From the NCBI GenBank assembly GCA_027297825.1, contig JAPUHH010000196.1, positions 1 through 9,095 on the forward strand: DNA of 9,095 nt, given 5' to 3'. The notes under the pieces were generated by a model, which was not told the DNA's origin, searched no databases, and saw only the letters and a program-made list of their open reading frames with translations. Of the stretch, positions 1 to 4,900 are shown in pieces (the first letter of the stretch is position 1; every line of letters starts with the position of its first letter). Both the position numbers and the translations under genes were made by a program. This stretch comes from Gammaproteobacteria bacterium (GTDB lineage: Bacteria > Pseudomonadota > Gammaproteobacteria > UBA4575).

Positions 1-51
1 AATAATTTATTGTCAGACGAACGCTTTAAGAAATTGGCTAGCAGAGCCTAG
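1..51 (+). CDS. C-terminal end of upstream gene, probably PilI (CheW-like adaptor), partial
   Basis: The frame beginning at base 1 is open for 16 codons and ends at TAG (49-51). The peptide contains LLSDERFKKLASRA. An LL-x(3)-RF-type tail after the last CheW strand is what I would expect at the C-terminus of PilI-type adaptors. The gene normally just upstream of pilJ in Pil-Chp clusters is pilI, so context and tail agree. Only 16 residues are visible, so no domain can be demonstrated and the assignment rests mainly on gene order. The alternative is any other gene ending here by chance. The stop codon lies 5 nt before the left end of the repeat-bounded element, which suggests the element inserted immediately behind this gene. 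Confidence 0.5.
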   Translation, partial: NNLLSDERFKKLASRA

Positions 52-57
52 TTTAAA

Positions 58-74
58 GAACCTCTGATCGATTC
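58..74 (+). repeat. Left terminal inverted repeat of the 57-286 element
   Basis: This 17-bp end matches the reverse complement of 268-284 at 14 positions, including the uninterrupted 8-bp core CCTCTGAT. The mismatches are at the third, twelfth and thirteenth bases. Confidence 0.6.
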
Positions 75-84
75 ATGAGCTTGT

Positions 85-106
85 AGCTTGCCCAAACTGG
101 CAAGCT
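85..106. repeat. Perfect 8-bp hairpin inside the element
   Basis: AGCTTGCC (85-92) and GGCAAGCT (99-106) are perfectly complementary around a 6-nt loop, CAAACT. There is no T-run behind it, so it does not look like an intrinsic terminator on either strand. Confidence 0.6.
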
Positions 107-132
107 TCAACGTCGCACCCCAAGGGCATTTC

Positions 133-155
133 TTGCCGAGCACAAAGTTCGGCAA
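133..155. repeat. 9-bp hairpin inside the element
   Basis: Bases 133-141 pair with 147-155 (TTGCCGAGC against GTTCGGCAA), with one G-T wobble and a 5-nt loop, ACAAA. It sits 26 nt after the hairpin at 85-106, so the left half of the element would fold strongly as RNA or single-stranded DNA. Confidence 0.55.
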
Positions 156-267
156 TCGCTCCTTGCATGGCCCTACCACCTGCATCCATGCTGTCTCATA
201 ATAGTTTGCTATTACGTGGAATTCGCGTCTTGAATCGGAAAATTTATTTCACCATCTACTTCGTCCA

Positions 268-284
268 GAATAAATCAGAGGCTC
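268..284 (-). repeat. Right terminal inverted repeat of the 57-286 element
   Basis: Read on the minus strand this is GAGCCTCTGATTTATTC, the partner of the left end at 58-74. Confidence 0.6.
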
Positions 285-286
285 CA

Positions 287-519
287 TAATTTTTGAACTG
301 CATCACATGCTCATAGTGGGCGCCTATCGCAGTTAGCGATGTTACTCGCTGAGCAGCACCGCTAACCGACAAAAGTGAGTATTTTCACGACACAGCAATA
401 CCTTAGTAATGGTCGATCACCCGTATCATTAGTGTATGGATCTTATTGATTCTAGGTGTGAATTTTACTGTCGAGTCGACTTGTCAGCGATATCCACATA
501 ATACGGAAAGTAGCAAAGC
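287..519. other. Non-coding stretch ahead of pilJ, no gene recognised
   Basis: No frame on either strand gives a recognisable protein, and no tRNA or other RNA gene is apparent. The stretch contains an inverted repeat, GTTAGCG (332-338) with CGCTAAC (360-366), around a 21-nt loop; part of that loop can pair alternatively (335-339 with 346-350). I looked for a sigma70 promoter. TTGTCA (481-486) and CATAAT (496-501) are present but only 9 nt apart, so they do not form a normal promoter. A promoter for pilJ-chpA-chpC is plausible here, because the upstream element separates these genes from pilI, but I cannot place one. Confidence 0.4.
505..510 (+). promoter_or_regulatory. Ribosome binding site supporting the TTG start of pilJ
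   Basis: GGAAAG lies 9 nt before TTG (520-522). An in-frame TAG at 511-513 closes the frame upstream, so 520 is the farthest possible start. A second reasonable site, AGGGA (544-548), lies 10 nt before the ATG at 559, so initiation at 559, giving 437 residues, is a real alternative. Neither choice affects the membrane segments. Confidence 0.45.
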
Positions 520-1872
520 TTGACGATTACATTAGCTTCTATTAGGGATAATTTAGATATGGCCTTACCCAGATCCATTGCTCGAAAAAACAAGGACAGC
601 TCAGCGAGCAAATCTACCTTAACTATTCTAGCACTGCTGTCTATTTTGATTATGTTTTCAATGGCGGTGTTGGCTTTTGATCTGGGTGATATATTCGGGA
701 TTAGTTCTAGTAATAGTCTTTTTTCAATAGCTGTATTTGGATTGGGCATGGCAAGTTTAGCCATCTTTCTTATTCTCACGAACAAATGGGGTGGCAAGGT
801 AAGACAACAACTTGCAGCAGTGGATGAACAAAACAGAAGAAATCAGCAAGCCATTTTACTACTGTTGGATGAGATGACTAACCTTGCCGAAGGTGATCTA
901 ACGGTGCACACCACGGTTACAGAAGACATTACTGGCGCAATTGCAGACTCGGTAAATTATTCTATTGATGCATTACGTAATCTTGTATACACAATTAACG
1001 ATACTTCTAAACAAGTAGGATCTGCGGCAGAGGTAACACAAAAATCAACTCAGAAGTTAACCAAATCAAGTCAAAAACAAGCACGAGAAATTGCCAATGT
1101 GACATCCGCAATTTCAGAAATGTCAAGATCGATTGAACAAGTTGCCGAGCACGCAAACAGCTCTGCAAAAGTTGCGCAACAATCTGTAAATATTGCACAC
1201 AAAGGTGCGCAAGCGGTAAGTCGTACGACTGATGGAATGGATACAATTCGAGAGCAAATACAAGAAACTTCTAAACGAATTAAACGCTTAGGTGAAAGTT
1301 CACAGGAGATTGGCGATATCGTTGGATTGATTGATGAAATTGCTGATCAAACAAATATTTTGGCATTAAATGCAGCCATTCAGGCATCGACCGCAGGCGA
1401 AGCCGGCAGAGGTTTTGCGGTAGTTGCAGATGAAGTGCAAAGGCTTGCGGAGCGTGCAGGTACCGCAACGAAGCAAATTGAAGCATTGGTTAAGACTATT
1501 CAAAGTGATACCAACGAAGCGGTGATCTCGATGGAGCAAAGTACTTCCAATGTTGTAAGCGGCGCAAAACTTGCTGCCAATGCGGGCGATGCCTTGGCTG
1601 AAATTGAATCTGTATCTGACAATTTAGCTGCACTCATTCAAAATATTACCGATGCAACGGGTAAGCAAACTGTGGTCGCAAGCAAGGTGACTAAAACTAT
1701 GAATGTTATTCAGGAAATCACTATGCAAACTTCTGAAGGTGCTAGTCATACCGCGAGTTGGGTGGGAAAACTTACAACATTAGCGCAAGAGCTTAAGCGT
1801 TCAGTTGCTGGCTTTAAATTACCAAAAACTGTCGAAGATGAAGATGTAGTTGAGCGAAGACTTGCCTCGTAA
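520..1872 (+). CDS. pilJ: PilJ-type methyl-accepting chemotaxis protein lacking a periplasmic sensor domain
   Basis: This is a membrane chemoreceptor of the type IV pilus Pil-Chp pathway, which controls the ChpA kinase through CheW-like adaptors. The 450-residue product has membrane segments at about 33-53 and 67-87, then a HAMP-like and linker part (about 88-165). The PilJ-type stretch EGDLTVHTTVTEDITGAIAD (124-143) follows. A long cytoplasmic coiled coil has the conserved hairpin tip around DIADQTNILALNAAIQAS-like residues (272-290), then GEAGRGFAVVADEVQRLAER (293-312). The ending VAGFKLP (429-435) and the block REQIQETSKRIKRLGESSQE (244-263) are very close to what I recall of Pseudomonas PilJ. 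That protein is about 680 residues with a large periplasmic region. Here only about 13 residues (DLGDIFGISSSNS) separate the membrane segments, so the ligand-binding domain is absent. There is no C-terminal NWETF-type tether. The start is TTG, with ATG at 559 as an alternative. Confidence 0.9.
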   Translation: MTITLASIRDNLDMALPRSIARKNKDSSASKSTLTILALLSILIMFSMAVLAFDLGDIFGISSSNSLFSIAVFGLGMASLAIFLILTNKWGGKVRQQLAAVDEQNRRNQQAILLLLDEMTNLAEGDLTVHTTVTEDITGAIADSVNYSIDALRNLVYTINDTSKQVGSAAEVTQKSTQKLTKSSQKQAREIANVTSAISEMSRSIEQVAEHANSSAKVAQQSVNIAHKGAQAVSRTTDGMDTIREQIQETSKRIKRLGESSQEIGDIVGLIDEIADQTNILALNAAIQASTAGEAGRGFAVVADEVQRLAERAGTATKQIEALVKTIQSDTNEAVISMEQSTSNVVSGAKLAANAGDALAEIESVSDNLAALIQNITDATGKQTVVASKVTKTMNVIQEITMQTSEGASHTASWVGKLTTLAQELKRSVAGFKLPKTVEDEDVVERRLAS

Positions 1873-1908
1873 GAAACCAAGCTTATTAGTTGAATTGTTT
1901 TAACAAAG

Positions 1909-4900
1909 ATGAAAATGCAAAATAGTGTTTTAGAAAAAGCTGCGGTAAGAAAAGTTAAATATGAGATCGATACGATTATCGATAACGCACGTAGCCAATT
2001 GCAATCCTATATTGAAGATGAGTCAGACGTTGCATCTTTAAAAGATGTTACTAAATCATTCACACTCATTGAGCGTACATTACAACTAATACAATTTAAT
2101 GGTGCTGCAGTTTTAGCTCGAGAAATGGGCGATGTGGTCGATGGCTTGATCGATGAGTCCATAAAGCAAAAAGATAAAGCGCAAGAGACTCTGTCGCGCG
2201 GAATTCTACAAATGTCTGACTATCTTGAATACGTTCAGATGGGGCGCCGAGATGTACCTATTGTCTTGCTCCCACTGCTAAATGATTTGCGTGGTGTAAG
2301 AGAAGCGCCTTTGCTGTCTGAGCATATTTTATTTTTCCCAAATTTAGATGACATAGAAGTTCCAAATGTTAATGCTACATTTGGCATGCCTGCGCAAGAA
2401 TATGCTAAGAAAATTCGCTATGGATTTCAGTTTGGCCTAGTTGGTTTAATTCAAAATAAAGATATTGATGTTGCTGCTACTAAGATATGTAAAGTTGCTA
2501 TACGACTGCACCAGTGCTCAAAAGAACTTGCATCGCAAAGACTATGGTGGATCAGCAGTGCGGTTGCACAGGCATTGGCAATTGGCACGCTGCATACAAG
2601 CGCAGGGTTGGCATCTTTACTAGGTCAAGTGGATAGGCAAATTAAAAACTTTGTTAAATATGACGAAGTAGAATTTGCAAATAATATTCCAACAGGATTG
2701 ATTAAAAATTTACTCTACTATGTTGGCATTGCGCAAGAGCGAGGAAGAATTGTAAATAAAGTTAAGGACGCATACGGCTTAAATGATTTGATTCCAAATG
2801 AATTAGCGATTGATCAAATGCGTGAAGGTATTGCTGGCCCTAATTTAGATGTGCTGCAGGCGGTATCAAAGGCGTTGCATGAAGATATTGCGACGGTGAA
2901 AGACTCCATTGAACTATATGTGCATAGTGAAAATCGTTCGCCTGAAAGTGTCAATAAGATTGGGCAAGAGCTGCAAAAAATTGCAGATACTTTAAGTATG
3001 CTTGGTTTGGAAGAGCCCCGAATAGAAGTGATGCGTGAAGTGACCACCTTGAAAGGATTGTCAGCAGATGAGTTGGAGCATGCAGATGATAGTTTTGTAA
3101 AGGTTGCTGAAACACTGATTAAAGTAGAAAGTATCGTTGAAAACTTTGTTAATTATCGCTTCTCCGATAAACCGTTTATTCAGTCAGTGGATGAGGTAGA
3201 TGATGCAAACCTTGATTTACGGATTGAAAACAATCAACTTAAAAATATTCAAGTACAGACTATAGCAGAGGCGCTTACTGAATTAGAAGAGGCTAAAAAT
3301 TCAATTTCGCAAGTATTGTCTTCACCAGAAGATGAAGTAAAACTCGAAGAAACTCAAGATCGTTTTCGTAAAATTATAGGCGCACTGTCAATTCTGCAGT
3401 TGGATGATGTGGCTGCGATATTGAAAAATGTTCAAGCTTACCTTATCGGTAGCCAAGCTGCGGAAGAGTTAAGTAGCCAGCCAGAAAAGCTTGACGCACT
3501 GGCTGATACTGTTACGAGTGTTGAGTGCTATCTAGAAGCCATTATTGCTAATGAAGATAATCCAAAAGACATCCTCCGTTATGGCATAGAAAGTGTTTCT
3601 AGGTTGGTAGGCGCTGAAGCGGTAAATTCGGATTTAGGTGATTCCTTGCAGACGATAGCCGTAAATGAACTTCTTGATGATGAGTCGCTAAATCTTGCTG
3701 AAGATAGTCAAATAGGAAAAAAAAACACTGAAATTTCTGAAGACAACGGACTAGAAGATCTCAGTGCTACATCTCTAGGTCTCTCCATTGATCCTGAATC
3801 ATTTGACGAAATCACTGCAGAAGAAAATAAAGCTGAAGTTGAAACGGAAGCTGAAGCAAAAATCAAACCTGATGTTCTAAACAGTGAAGAATTCTCGATG
3901 GATGAGTTTTCATCAGTTGAAGTAGATTCTACAGAAGAGGTGAATGCAGAAACTCTTAGTGAGGACGAGGGAGATGAGCTATCACCTGAATTTGCAGAAC
4001 TTCAGGAAACTAGTATCAAAGATGCTGAGACCGAGTTAAATTCCTTTATAAGTGAGGCGGAAAGTAAAAACTTAACACTTGACTTAAATGCTGGTGATGA
4101 AACGTTTGGTGTTGTTGAAGTAGACCTGGAAGCCACTAGCTCACTCAAGTTAGATGAAATCGAATATGAGCTGAGTGCTAACAATCAAGCTATAGATCCT
4201 AATAATGCTGAAGAGCAGGCGGCTATAGATTTACCTTCTTTGACAGGGTTTGAAGATGATGTGGATAAATCTGAAGCTGCAGATGAGGCGCAACCGCTAC
4301 CTCCAGAGCTGTTAGAAGAAGAAAGTTTTCCCTATCGCGAACTTGATTCATCCTCTTACGTTATTGTAATAAAGGAGGATGGTGCAGATAAAGAATTACA
4401 AGCTTTAAAGCAATTTGCAGATAATGAAATAATTGAAATCTTTATTGAAGAGGCCGAAGAAGAAATAGAAAAAATATCTCGTAATCTTTCTGCATGGTGT
4501 GCTAATTCTCAGGATGAAGAAGCTTTGATTACAACGCGACGTTCATTCCATACTCTTAAAGGCAGTGGGCGTTTAATTGGAGCTGAAATTATTGGCGAAT
4601 TCTCTTGGCAGTTTGAGAGTCTTCTTAACAAAGTGATCGACAATACTCTTGATGTTACTGCAGATCTGTATGGAATACTTAAGCAATCTATTGCGGCGCT
4701 TCAACAGCTATTAATTCAACTAAAGTCTGGGCAAACACCCAGCATTGATATTCAAGCGCTTATTGCTTCAGTGCAACATTTTTACACACAGCGCAACAGC
4801 ATTATTGAAAATGATAATGCAAAAATAGATTCAGATGAAAGTATAAATTCTATTACGACTGAAGAAGTTTTCAGGGCGAATGCTTTGGAGGACGATAGCT

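Larger units (their letters stand above)
57..286. mobile_element. Putative MITE-like element with terminal inverted repeats
   Basis: About 230 bp is bounded by imperfect inverted repeats: GAACCTCTGATCGATTC at 58-74, and the complement of 268-284, which reads GAGCCTCTGATTTATTC (14 of 17 bases match). A possible 3-bp target duplication, TAA, flanks it at 54-56 and 287-289; this would fit the TNA duplications known for part of the IS5 family but is weak evidence. Inside are several hairpins (85-106, 133-155, 199-214) and no transposase-length reading frame. The longest peptide I see, on the minus strand, is about 31 residues with no recognisable motif. Terminal repeats, small size and non-coding structure fit a non-autonomous transposable element. 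A structured RNA or a degraded insertion-sequence remnant is the main alternative. It separates pilJ from the upstream gene and would alter read-through in the operon. Confidence 0.55.

Noticed and set aside
36..48. GGCT/AGCC hairpin at the end of the upstream gene as a terminator
   Set aside because: The stem is only 4 bp and is not followed by a T-run.
76..173. Minus-strand 31-residue peptide (start MQGAIAELCARQ) inside the repeat-bounded element
   Set aside because: It is too short, has no family resemblance, and lies across the hairpin arms, so the residues are explained by the inverted repeats.
481..501. TTGTCA and CATAAT as a sigma70 promoter for pilJ
   Set aside because: The boxes are only 9 nt apart, far short of the usual 16-18 nt.
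465..797. 110-residue minus-strand reading frame over the pilJ start
   Set aside because: It is antisense to the pilJ 5' end, has no recognisable motif, and covers the region encoding the clear membrane segments of PilJ.
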